A DNA stretch of 22,602 bases, taken from positions 1 to 22,602 of the forward strand of contig JBCDIQ010000042.1 in the NCBI GenBank assembly GCA_039024295.1, given 5' to 3'. Made by a program: the position numbers and the translations under genes. This DNA is from JBCDIQ01 sp039024295 (GTDB taxonomy: Bacteria; Bacteroidota; Bacteroidia; J057). Under the pieces are notes generated by a model. That model did no database searches. It worked only from the letters and a program-made list of their open reading frames with translations, and was not told where the DNA came from. Shown here one piece after another: positions 7,345 to 14,510 of the stretch (its first letter is position 1; the number at the start of each line of letters is the position of its first letter).

Positions 7345-10311
7345 ATGGCAGAAATCCCGACCTTCATCACCCAGCTTCAAGCTTTCCTTAGCTTATCCAC
7401 CCTGGAACCTACCCCCATCTACCCACATGATCCCCTGGCTGGCCTCATGGCCTACCGTGAGGGCAAGACCAAATACCTCTACTGGGAGGACCAGCTCGTG
7501 GGCCTTAACCTAGCGCACTCGGGCCTCACCGATGAGCAGTGGTCACAGCTGGTGGCTGAGCACGGCGAGACTTTACAAGACCTGCAAGCCCTCAACCTCA
7601 GTGGCAACAAACTGAACCACCTCCAGATTCCTGCTACCTGGACGGCCCTGCGCTGGCTGAACGCCAGCAACAATGAGCACCTCACCCAGGTAGACCTGCC
7701 TCCCTATCTGCCGGAACTACGGCAATTGTTCCTGGATCGCTGTGGCCTGATAGAACTGGTCCTGCACGACTTCCCCCAGCTGACCAAGCTGGACCTCAAC
7801 CGCAATAACCTCCAGGACCTTACGGGGCTACAAAAGTGCCCCGCCCTGCAACACATCCACCTCAACGACAACACCCTCACCTACTTCGAGCTGCCGGGTA
7901 GCCTAACTGAGCTGACCTACCTGGATCTGAGAAAAAATGCCATCGAAGGCATGAGGTGCGCCAAGATCATGCGCAGCCTGGAGTGGTTGGACCTGCGTAG
8001 CAACCACCTCCCCGATTTTGAAGAAGCCCTGCTCGACCAGTTTCCGGGCCTGGATGTGCTGCTGCTAGACGACAACCCCGAAATGCCGGACACCATCAAG
8101 GGCTTTTTGGAGGCACAAAGTCACCGAAGTGCCATCTCATTTTTGCGAGAGACCTATTACCCCGACCTCCGCAAAGGCAAAGCCAAAGACCGAGAAGCGA
8201 AAGTCCTGCTGATCGGCAACGGGGGCGTGGGGAAAACCGTCCTGGCAAACTGCCTGATGGGGAAGCCCTTCGATCCTGAGTGGAAATCCACCCACGCCAT
8301 TTCGGTCAAACGCTTTGAACAAGAAGACTACCCCTATGTCTTGAACCTCTGGGACTTTGGTGGACAGGACATTTACCATGCGACCCACCGCCTGTTTATG
8401 CAGTCGAATACGGTGTACCTGGCGCTTTGGGACCAGGAAACCGAGGCTAAAGACTATTCCTACCTGAAAGAAAAAGGTCGGGATCGCCCCTACCGCAATT
8501 ACCTGCTGCCGTACTGGCTGCACTATGCCCACGACCTGGGAAAAGACAGCCCTATCATCGTTGTACAGACCAAGGTGGGCATGCAGGGGGAACACCGTAC
8601 CCGACCAGGGCAGGACATTGAAGATTCTTTCAAGCCCATTGCCTATGCGCATGTAGAGTCTAAAAGCCAAAACTGGAGCCAAAATGGCTACTACGACCTG
8701 TTGGATGACATCAAAAAGGCTGTACGGCGCGTCAAGCCCATGGCCGCAATTCCTGCCAACTGGATTGCCCTGCGTAAAGACCTGCAGGAACGCATTCAAG
8801 CAGACGAAAAATACCTACCCTATCAGGCGTACCTTGCCCTGGCTGGGCATCATGAGGTCAGTGCGCCCCTGGGTATCCTGGAAAATTGGCTGGTCAAAAC
8901 CGGGGTGGTATTCTATCGACAGGGCCTGTTCGGCGGCCTCATCATCCTTGACCAGGAGTGGGCGATCCAAGCAGTATATGCCCTAATGGATCGCAACGGC
9001 GCCTACTATGACCTGCGGGAGCGGGACGAAGGCGGCATCTTCACCGGGGCCGACCTGCAACAAATCTGGGCCGAGTATGAGGTGAGTCCAGGCCAGTTTC
9101 GCCCTTACACCGATGGAGAACGGGAACTGTTCGTGAGTTTTATGCTTTCCTGCGACCTCTGCTTTGAGGATACCCCCAAAGAGCAACGAAACCGCCTGCC
9201 TTTCCCGGAGCGCCGTTACGTTGCGCCTCAACTGCTCCCCAACAAAAAGCCCCGACTGGTGGCCAAGTACTGGGAAAATCGCCCGGCTCTCTATTTCCGG
9301 TATACCCACCCCTTCCTGCATTATGGGGTGATCCAGCGATTCATTGTACAGACCCAGGCACTCGCCGAGCTGGACGACATCTGGCATAATGGCACCATGA
9401 TCAGCCAGGACGGACAGACTGCCGTGGTGGAAGCCATTAGGCAAAATGAACAAGACGCACCCATAAACGTGATCCAGGTAACCGTGACCCAGCCAGGCCT
9501 GAAACTGCTGGCCAAGATCCGCAAACTGCTCGAAGACCCTGACCAGCGAAACCAACAACTCGCCAAGGACATTCAGCTCTCCGTGAGCATGGACGGGGAA
9601 CACTACGTTTCCCTGACCGAGCTGGAAGGACATGATCCTGAAGAGTCTCCCACCATCCGTACGCTCTGCGGATCACGAAAGTACTTCGATTATGAACCGC
9701 TGAAGGTATTCTTAGAACGGGTAGAGACCGGACCTGATGAGGAACCCCTGGGCCAATCAGCTCTCAAAACTGCACATAACATTCCTGAAATCATGATAAA
9801 GCAAGAAAACCCCAAGCCAAAGCGGGGCTTTATCTCCTACGCCCACGGGGATGACCGCCGCCTGATCACCGCGTTCATCGAACGCCTTAACCAACATACA
9901 GACTGGGAATCCTTCGATGACCGCCAAATCGAGTTGGGGGAAAGGTGGCGAGATCGCCTGAGAAAGGAACTGCAGGCATGTGATTTTGGTATCTTATTGC
10001 TATCCGGTCCCTTTATGAACTCAGACTTTATTCGAGACCAGGAAGTGGCGACCATGCTAGCTCGGGGCATTCCGATCTTTCCCGTCATGCTGCGGCCTTG
10101 TAACCTTGACTTATGGCCTCAGTTACAGGAGCTCCAGTTTTTTACTGCTTTAGGGGAAGCATATGGCCTGGAAGCAAATAAACGGGGTAAGCAAATCGCC
10201 TTCTTTAACTTGACTGTGATGGGTACCAACAGCGAGCTTAACTTTCAGCCCAGCGCTGATGATTTCATCCTCAACTTCATAGCCAAGGTCAACCAAGCCC
10301 TCAACACCTAG
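7345..10311 (+). CDS. LRR-Roc-COR-TIR protein (bacterial ROCO family)
   Basis: With the ATG at 7345 the product has 988 residues. An in-frame TTG at 7297 would add 16 residues. Residues about 75-250 are leucine-rich repeats (LQALNLSGNKL, LTYLDLRKNAI, LEWLDLRSNHL). A Roc GTPase follows: P-loop GNGGVGKT (291-298), switch WDFGGQDIYHATH (336-348) and VQTK (407-410) in place of the usual NKxD. A COR-like region covers about 490-700. The C-terminus is a TIR domain starting near FISYAH (about 828), with a conserved Glu (E900, in IRDQEV) at the position used by NADase TIRs. It is probably a GTP-switched cytoplasmic sensor whose TIR cleaves NAD+ or makes a signal nucleotide. The gene ends 3 nt before the VR1 protein gene, which strongly suggests that the two products work together. 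Confidence 0.9.
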   Translation: MAEIPTFITQLQAFLSLSTLEPTPIYPHDPLAGLMAYREGKTKYLYWEDQLVGLNLAHSGLTDEQWSQLVAEHGETLQDLQALNLSGNKLNHLQIPATWTALRWLNASNNEHLTQVDLPPYLPELRQLFLDRCGLIELVLHDFPQLTKLDLNRNNLQDLTGLQKCPALQHIHLNDNTLTYFELPGSLTELTYLDLRKNAIEGMRCAKIMRSLEWLDLRSNHLPDFEEALLDQFPGLDVLLLDDNPEMPDTIKGFLEAQSHRSAISFLRETYYPDLRKGKAKDREAKVLLIGNGGVGKTVLANCLMGKPFDPEWKSTHAISVKRFEQEDYPYVLNLWDFGGQDIYHATHRLFMQSNTVYLALWDQETEAKDYSYLKEKGRDRPYRNYLLPYWLHYAHDLGKDSPIIVVQTKVGMQGEHRTRPGQDIEDSFKPIAYAHVESKSQNWSQNGYYDLLDDIKKAVRRVKPMAAIPANWIALRKDLQERIQADEKYLPYQAYLALAGHHEVSAPLGILENWLVKTGVVFYRQGLFGGLIILDQEWAIQAVYALMDRNGAYYDLRERDEGGIFTGADLQQIWAEYEVSPGQFRPYTDGERELFVSFMLSCDLCFEDTPKEQRNRLPFPERRYVAPQLLPNKKPRLVAKYWENRPALYFRYTHPFLHYGVIQRFIVQTQALAELDDIWHNGTMISQDGQTAVVEAIRQNEQDAPINVIQVTVTQPGLKLLAKIRKLLEDPDQRNQQLAKDIQLSVSMDGEHYVSLTELEGHDPEESPTIRTLCGSRKYFDYEPLKVFLERVETGPDEEPLGQSALKTAHNIPEIMIKQENPKPKRGFISYAHGDDRRLITAFIERLNQHTDWESFDDRQIELGERWRDRLRKELQACDFGILLLSGPFMNSDFIRDQEVATMLARGIPIFPVMLRPCNLDLWPQLQELQFFTALGEAYGLEANKRGKQIAFFNLTVMGTNSELNFQPSADDFILNFIAKVNQALNT

Positions 10312-10314
10312 CCC

Positions 10315-11028
10315 ATGCCCATGCTTACCGATGTGCTGTACCAAGAAACCGCTTTAGCACCTGCTTTCACCATGGTCCGAATAGCAGGTGGAGACTTCCT
10401 CATGGGCAGCGAAGATCAAGAAGCCTACGGAGACGAAAAGCCCGTTCATCCGGTAAACATCTCCTCCTTTTACCTGGGCCAGTACCCGGTAACCCAGGCC
10501 CTCTGGCAGGCAGTGATGGGGGAAAATCCCAGCCGATTTCCTGGAAAAAACCGTCCCGTAGAAAGCGTAACCTGGGACGATTGCCAGGTGTTCTGCGCCA
10601 AATTGAGCGAACTGACCGACCAGCCCTACCGCCTGCCCAGCGAAGCCGAATGGGAGTATGCCGCCCGCGGTGGTCACCTTAGCCACGGCTTTCTCTACTC
10701 AGGCAGCAACGACCTGGACGAGGTCGGTTGGTATGGACAACGCGGCGGCTTCGGCACCCAACCTATAGGGCTCAAGCCGCCCAACGAGCTGGGCCTCTAC
10801 GACATGAGCGGCAATGTGTACGAATGGTGCGAAGACGATTGGCACATAACCTATGACGGTGCGCCTAAAAATGGCCGCCCTTGGATCGACACCCCTGAGC
10901 GGGCTCCTTACCGCGTGTGCCGGGGCGGCGGCTGGTCCGACTCGGCGAGGCGCTGCCGCGTTTCCTATCGCAACTCCCACTCGCCGGGCAACCGCAGCGG
11001 CATTCTGGGCTTGCGGCTGGCCCGCTAG
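10315..11028 (+). CDS. FGE-sulfatase-fold protein with DGR variable repeat VR1
   Basis: This 237-aa protein is a single formylglycine-generating-enzyme/SUMF1-type domain, a C-type-lectin-like fold. Visible landmarks are MVRIAGGDFLMGS, PVTQALWQAVMGENPSRFPG, RLPSEAEWEYAARGG, ELGLYDMSGNVYEWCEDDW and a C-terminal RGG-W block. Residues 199-237 are encoded by VR1. Of the two Cys used by true FGE, only the second position is Cys (214), and position 209 is Asp, so it is probably a binding scaffold and not an oxidase. ATG 10315 (or 10321) lies 3 nt after the LRR-Roc-COR-TIR stop, so the pair is likely cotranslated and the protein probably acts as the variable sensor for that switch. It is highly similar to the VR2 protein and has the same length. 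No signal peptide is seen. Confidence 0.9.
   Translation: MPMLTDVLYQETALAPAFTMVRIAGGDFLMGSEDQEAYGDEKPVHPVNISSFYLGQYPVTQALWQAVMGENPSRFPGKNRPVESVTWDDCQVFCAKLSELTDQPYRLPSEAEWEYAARGGHLSHGFLYSGSNDLDEVGWYGQRGGFGTQPIGLKPPNELGLYDMSGNVYEWCEDDWHITYDGAPKNGRPWIDTPERAPYRVCRGGGWSDSARRCRVSYRNSHSPGNRSGILGLRLAR
10909..11028 (+). repeat. DGR variable repeat VR1
   Basis: Aligned without gaps to the TR core (12625-12744), VR1 differs at 18 of 120 positions. 16 differences are at TR adenines (8 to G, 5 to T, 3 to C). Two are not: T to C at alignment position 21 and T to G at position 111. The latter lies in the invariant tail, so VR1 may be the oldest or least recently rewritten target. It encodes the last 39 residues and stop codon of the 237-aa FGE protein. 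Confidence 0.95.
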
Positions 11029-11158
11029 TTTAGGGGTTGGCTCAGCCCGGCCTCTCCCGTGAGCTGGCGCAGCCCTCAGGCGAGGGCAGCGGGGAGAGGC
11101 GGAGCCCGACCAAGCGCCCTCGGCAAAGGGTGAGCAGGGGTTTGGGGCGCAGCCCCAA
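11029..11158 (+). repeat. Post-VR conserved module, copy 1 (hairpins)
   Basis: The roughly 130 nt after the stop codon are closely similar after all three VRs but absent after the TR. They contain an outer stem (GCCTCTCCC at 11050-11058 with GGGAGAGGC at 11092-11100) and inside it a tight hairpin GCCCTC-AGGC-GAGGGC at 11072-11087. A short stem-loop just downstream of the VR is the known target-recognition feature in other DGRs, which suggests the same role here. Confidence 0.75.
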
Positions 11159-11170
11159 TCGATTTTTTTT
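11142..11170 (+). terminator. Terminator-like hairpin after VR1 gene
   Basis: TTGGGGC-GCA-GCCCCAA (11142-11158) is followed, after TCGA, by eight T at 11163-11170. It lies 12 nt before the HRDC gene, so it may limit read-through from the ROCO/VR1 operon into the RT genes. Confidence 0.65.
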
Positions 11171-11181
11171 ATTTTGACCAC

Positions 11182-11616
11182 ATGCAAATCAAACTATTTA
11201 CCATTCCTGTACTGGGTGGGGAAGCCCTGAGTGCAGAGCTCAACGCCTTCCTGCGCAGCCACAAGGTGCTGAAAGTAAATCAAGAACTCATTTCCGTTGG
11301 TCAGCAGGGTTTCTGGTGCTTTTGTGTTACCTACATGGAGGGCAAACAAGCGGGCTCCAGTAGCAAAAACCGAGTGGATTACAAGGAAGTACTGGATGAA
11401 GCAAGCTTTGCACGGTTTGTCAAGCTACGGGAGCTTCGTAAGCAGATCGCCAAAGAAGATGCAGTACCTGCCTTCGCTGTCTTTACCGACCAGGAACTGG
11501 CCGAGCTAGCCAAACTGGAGGAGATTACCCTCAAACAGATGAAGCTAGTAAAGGGAATTGGCAGCAAGAAAATCGAAAAATACGGTGCACACTTCATCTC
11601 TGCCTTAAAGAAATGA
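11182..11616 (+). CDS. HRDC-domain DGR accessory protein
   Basis: The 144-aa protein has an HRDC (helicase and RNase D C-terminal) domain at about 70-142. The helices FARFVKLRELRKQIAKEDAV and VFTDQELAELAKLEEIT are followed by the signature KLVKGIGSKKIEKYG. HRDC domains bind nucleic acid. The first 65 residues (MQIKLFTIPVLGGEALSAEL onward) are a small alpha/beta segment, similar to what precedes HRDC in other DGR-linked proteins. No avd gene is present. HRDC proteins are known to stand beside the RT in some DGRs and probably replace Avd in template RNA binding or cDNA priming. The stop overlaps the RT start by 4 nt (ATGA), so the two are translationally coupled. Confidence 0.88.
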   Translation: MQIKLFTIPVLGGEALSAELNAFLRSHKVLKVNQELISVGQQGFWCFCVTYMEGKQAGSSSKNRVDYKEVLDEASFARFVKLRELRKQIAKEDAVPAFAVFTDQELAELAKLEEITLKQMKLVKGIGSKKIEKYGAHFISALKK

Positions 11617-12626
11617 AACGAGCCAATCACCTCTTTCCTCGAATTATTGATCCAGAAAACCTGCGACTGGCTTTCTGGAAGGCACAAAAAGGGAAAAATG
11701 GAAGCTTCTATGTGCAGCGGTACCGCCAACATCTATACTTCAACTTGCAGGAATTAGCGGAACACTTGGAAACGGGTCAGGTCCAGGTGGGCCAATACTA
11801 TGTCTTTCACATCCACGATCCTAAGGAGCGGCTAATCTGCGCCAGTTCCTTCTCCGAGCAAGTGCTGCACCATGCCCTGATGAACATTTGCCATCCTTAC
11901 TTTGAGCGAAAACAGATTTTTGATAGCTACGCCAGTCGCCCTGGTAAAGGGGTACACGCCGCCCTCAACCGTGCCCAGGTATTCACCCGCACCTATCCGT
12001 GGTACCTGAAGCTGGATGTCCGTAAGTTTTTTGGCAGCATCTATCATCCCGTTATCAAGCAGCAGTTGAAAGGACTCTTCAAGGAGGAACACTTGTTGTG
12101 GATTTTTCATCAGATTATCGATAGCTACACAGATGCTTCACAAAGGGGCTTGCCCATTGGCAACCTCTGTAGCCAATATTTTGCCAACCACTACCTCACA
12201 GGTCTCGACCATTACCTCAAAGAGGTGCTGCGTATCCCTGGCTACCTACGCTACATGGATGACATGATTCTTTGGCACACCCAGAAGCAGGCACTTCAGA
12301 AGGCAGAAAAGGCCATCCATTACTATGTAGAGACCAAGCTCCATCAGCAACTAAAACCCAGTCAGCTCAATCGTTGCAAGAGAGGGGTGCCCATGCTAGG
12401 CTATCGACTTTTCCCTACCCATCGTCGACTCTCACAGCGGAGCAAGCGGCGTTTCATCCGAAAAATTCACGTGTACAAAACTGCCTGGGAAAGCGGGCAC
12501 TGGTCGGAGGACGAGTACCAACGGCGAATACAGGCGTTATTGGCATTTTTGTCCCATGCAGATGCTGCTACTTTTCAGCGAGATGTTATCTTTGACTCAG
12601 AAGGGTGGACATCGTCAAGCTCCTAA
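11613..12626 (+). CDS. DGR reverse transcriptase
   Basis: The 337-aa protein is a compact retron/group II-like reverse transcriptase. Motif RT1 lies in IHDPKERLICASSFSEQVLH (67-86). Catalytic Asp135 is in YLKLDVRKFFGSI. The motif GLPIGNLCSQ (179-188) is the DGR-type form of RT domain 4, where most RTs have QGxxxSP. The catalytic box is YMDD (214-217). A short basic thumb follows (RRLSQRSKRRFIRKIH). Length is normal and all motifs are intact, so the enzyme is probably active. It would copy the TR RNA with adenine-directed errors and deliver the cDNA to the VRs. Its stop codon TAA (12624-12626) lies inside the TR, so TR and RT mRNA overlap. Confidence 0.97.
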   Translation: MKRANHLFPRIIDPENLRLAFWKAQKGKNGSFYVQRYRQHLYFNLQELAEHLETGQVQVGQYYVFHIHDPKERLICASSFSEQVLHHALMNICHPYFERKQIFDSYASRPGKGVHAALNRAQVFTRTYPWYLKLDVRKFFGSIYHPVIKQQLKGLFKEEHLLWIFHQIIDSYTDASQRGLPIGNLCSQYFANHYLTGLDHYLKEVLRIPGYLRYMDDMILWHTQKQALQKAEKAIHYYVETKLHQQLKPSQLNRCKRGVPMLGYRLFPTHRRLSQRSKRRFIRKIHVYKTAWESGHWSEDEYQRRIQALLAFLSHADAATFQRDVIFDSEGWTSSSS

Positions 12627-12744
12627 CCGCGTGTACCGGGGCGGTAACTGGAACAACACGGCGAGGAACTGCCGCGTTTCCTATCGCAACTACCACACGC
12701 CGGGCAACCGCAACAACAATCTGGGCTTGCGGCTTGCCCGCTAG
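12617..12744 (+). repeat. DGR template repeat (TR)
   Basis: Homology to the three VRs starts near 12617-12619 (GCTCCT is shared) and ends exactly at the TAG of 12742-12744. The 120-nt core 12625-12744 has 28 adenines, 26 of which are changed in at least one VR. In the VR reading frame it has ten Asn codons (nine AAC, one AAT), two TAC, one TAT, one CAC, two ACG and one AGG, all open to change. None of these can become a stop by adenine substitution alone. The tail 12720-12744 has one adenine only, that of the stop codon, and serves as the probable IMH-matching end. The TR begins inside the RT 3' end. Confidence 0.97.
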
Positions 12745-12901
12745 CTCACGGGAGAGCCGGATGGCCTCCACTGAACAGATGTGCATCCTGCTCCTAGCTA
12801 TGGCCGGGACGAAAAGGCAGCCCTAGGCTGCAAAGGATGGCGGCATTGGTAACCTGTTGGTGAAGATTCTGCCATTCTACTTTTTATTTTACACGTGGCT
12901 C
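12745..12901 (+). ncRNA. TR 3' flank, probable part of the template RNA
   Basis: This 157-nt stretch separates the TR from the VR2 gene and holds no frame I trust. In characterised DGRs the RNA downstream of the TR is needed for priming. Two structures are visible. 12745-12760 (CTCACGGGAGAGCCGG) is nearly the reverse complement of the first arm in the post-VR module. 12817-12831 is a hairpin GCAGCC-CTA-GGCTGC. Transcript ends cannot be read from sequence. Confidence 0.5.
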
Positions 12902-13615
12902 ATGAACACCTTAAACATCCCCCACTACCTCGAAACCCAGGTTCATCCCGCCTTTACGATGATCAAGGTGGAGGGCGGCTCCTTTCAAATGGGTAGCGAT
13001 GACCAGGAAGCATTTCCTCGGGAGAGGCCGGTTCATCCCGTTTCGGTTTCAGATTTCTACCTGGGCCAGTACCCGGTAACCCAAGCCCTTTGGGAGGCAG
13101 TGATAGGGAAAAATCCCAGCCGTTTTCCTGGAAAAAACCGACCGATAGAAAGGGTATCCTGGGAGGACTGTCAAGTCTTTTGTGCCAAATTGCGCGAGCT
13201 AACGGGACAGCCGTACCGCCTGCCCTCCGAAGCCGAGTGGGAGTATGCTGCCCGCGGCGGTCACCTTAGCCAGGGCTTTCTCTACGCAGGCAGCGAAGAC
13301 CTGGACGAGGTGGATTGGTATGACCAACGCGGCGGTTATGGCACCCAACCGGTTGGACTCAAGCAGCCCAACGAGTTGGGCCTCTACGACATGAGTGGCA
13401 ATGTCATTGAATGGTGCGAAGACGATTGGCACACAACCTATGACGGTGCGCCTAAAAATGGCCGCCCTTGGATCGATACCCCTGAGCGAGCTCCTTACCG
13501 CGTGTACCGGGGCGGTTTCTGGCTCAGCACGGCGGGGAGCTGCCGCGTTTCCTATCGCCACTTCCTCACGCCGGGCTTCCGCTTCGACTTTCTGGGCTTG
13601 CGGCTTGCCCGCTAG
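12902..13615 (+). CDS. FGE-sulfatase-fold protein with DGR variable repeat VR2
   Basis: From ATG 12902 the product has 237 residues, exactly as the VR1 protein, and its N-terminus aligns with it (PHYLETQVHPAFTMIKVEGG). An in-frame TTG at 12857 would add a hydrophobic 15-residue leader with no counterpart in the VR1 protein and is less likely. The FGE/C-type-lectin landmarks are present: MGSDDQEAF, PVTQALWEAV, RLPSEAEWEYAARGG, LYDMSGNVIEWCEDDW. Residues 199-237 come from VR2. The first FGE catalytic Cys position (209) is Ser and the second (214) is Cys, so catalysis is doubtful. VR2 has Phe at six of the 17 variable positions, which predicts a hydrophobic ligand face. The gene lies directly behind RT and TR with no switch or effector fused. 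Confidence 0.9.
   Translation: MNTLNIPHYLETQVHPAFTMIKVEGGSFQMGSDDQEAFPRERPVHPVSVSDFYLGQYPVTQALWEAVIGKNPSRFPGKNRPIERVSWEDCQVFCAKLRELTGQPYRLPSEAEWEYAARGGHLSQGFLYAGSEDLDEVDWYDQRGGYGTQPVGLKQPNELGLYDMSGNVIEWCEDDWHTTYDGAPKNGRPWIDTPERAPYRVYRGGFWLSTAGSCRVSYRHFLTPGFRFDFLGLRLAR
13496..13615 (+). repeat. DGR variable repeat VR2
   Basis: VR2 differs from the TR at 18 of 120 positions and every difference is at a TR adenine (12 to T, 4 to G, 2 to C). Many AAC codons became TTC, giving a Phe-rich surface. The absence of other substitutions suggests recent rewriting from the present TR. Confidence 0.96.
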
Positions 13616-13745
13616 TTTGGTGGTTGGCTCAGCCCGGCCTCTCCCGTGAGCTGGCGCAGCCCTCTGTCGAGGGTGGCGGGGAGGAGCGGAGCCCGACCAA
13701 GCGCCCTCGGCAGGGGGTGAGCAGGGGTTTGGGGCGCAGCCCCAA
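13616..13745 (+). repeat. Post-VR conserved module, copy 2 (hairpins)
   Basis: Close copy of the module after VR1. The inner hairpin is CCCTC-TGTC-GAGGG (13660-13673): the stem is kept while the 4-nt loop differs from the AGGC of the other copies. The outer stem is imperfect because the 3' arm has shifted bases. Confidence 0.75.
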
Positions 13746-13753
13746 AATTTTTT
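13729..13753 (+). terminator. Terminator-like hairpin after VR2 gene
   Basis: TTGGGGC-GCA-GCCCCAA is followed after AA by six T (13748-13753), a convincing intrinsic terminator for the HRDC-RT-TR-VR2 unit. Confidence 0.75.
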
Positions 13754-13902
13754 CAGCAATCAGACAAATGCTGTGGAGTAGCGGGGTGCTGTCAAGTTGA
13801 GTTTTTCCACGGCCTCTTGCACTACTGTTGTGCGAATCGGAGAGTTCAAGGATCGGCTACCAAATGGGAAAAGAATTGGTTAATCATACCAATTTCACCC
13901 CT

Positions 13903-14031
13903 CCTGCCCGAGTTTTCGCAAAAAGAATGCGCGTTGGCCTCCCCAAACAGCGGGGGCGGCGATGGGTTCAGTCAAGGCATGCCTTGACTTTACAGGGTAG
14001 ATTTTTGCAGATGTTGCATCAATGAAAAAGT
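13903..14031 (+). repeat. Dispersed repeat, copy A
   Basis: The shared core is GCGCGTTGGCCTCCCCAAAC followed by AGCGGGGGCGGCGA, then GGGTAGATTTTTG and GATGAAAAAGT-like sequence. Copies B (18549-18680) and C (22501 to the window end) share the same order. In copy A the middle (about 13965-13994) has diverged and the right-hand GTTTGGGG arm is lost. Confidence 0.8.
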
Positions 14032-14120
14032 CGGACACCCCTACTTTTTGACCGGTATCCTCCAACTATACTAATCCATAATAAACAGCTTCGTATATAA
14101 TCGCATCTTAGGCTAGTGTG

Positions 14121-14140
14121 TTCTTTTCAGCTGAAAAGAA
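14121..14140. repeat. Perfect 20-nt palindrome
   Basis: TTCTTTTCAGCTGAAAAGAA is fully self-complementary. With the inverted repeat at 14151-14202 it may form one larger structured element. Function unknown. Confidence 0.55.
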
Positions 14141-14510
14141 ACAAAAAGCTGCAAAATCCTAGCCCAACTCACCATCCGCCCCCGGTTCCCGACGGATTTT
14201 GCGGGCCATCGCCCCAGTTGATGGAAACATCTTAATATCATAGCGACGGATATTTTATTGGGAACATCATCGGATAAGTTAGAGAGGATTGGTATTGCCC
14301 TGAATAAAGGCTACTCAATCATACAGGATTTATCAGCCACCCTTTTCTATTTTGCGCATTTTACGCCTGTTTTTTGTTATTTGGCTTCAACAATGAATCG
14401 TGAGCGCATCCTACCCGACACGGTGTTCGAGGTAAAAAAGCAAAATCTCTGATAAACCGTGTTGTTTCTCCGGTAGGTGCTTATCTCGCTTACCATCTTA
14501 GCATTCCACC

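Larger units (their letters stand above)
13754..14510. other. Non-coding stretch with repeats
   Basis: No convincing gene lies here. It holds copy A of the dispersed repeat (13903-14031), a 20-nt palindrome at 14121-14140, and an inverted pair GCAAAATCC (14151-14159) / GGATTTTGC (14194-14202) around a GC-rich loop. Short frames in this stretch run through the repeats and lack family likeness. Confidence 0.6.

Noticed and set aside
10699..11187. Long minus-strand Ala/Arg/Pro-rich frame opposite VR1
   Set aside because: A shadow of the GC-rich VR1 gene. The same happens opposite VR2 (13199-13759), which confirms it comes from base composition.
12556..12744. A 62-aa frame reading through the TR in the same frame as the VRs
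   Set aside because: Its second half is the template repeat itself, kept open because the VRs are translated in that frame. The first half overlaps the RT gene in another frame. I take it as template and not as a gene.
14258..14452. Frame of 64 aa before the SLATT-like gene
   Set aside because: It has no family likeness or conserved neighbourhood and starts inside a repeat-rich stretch. Not enough to call a gene.
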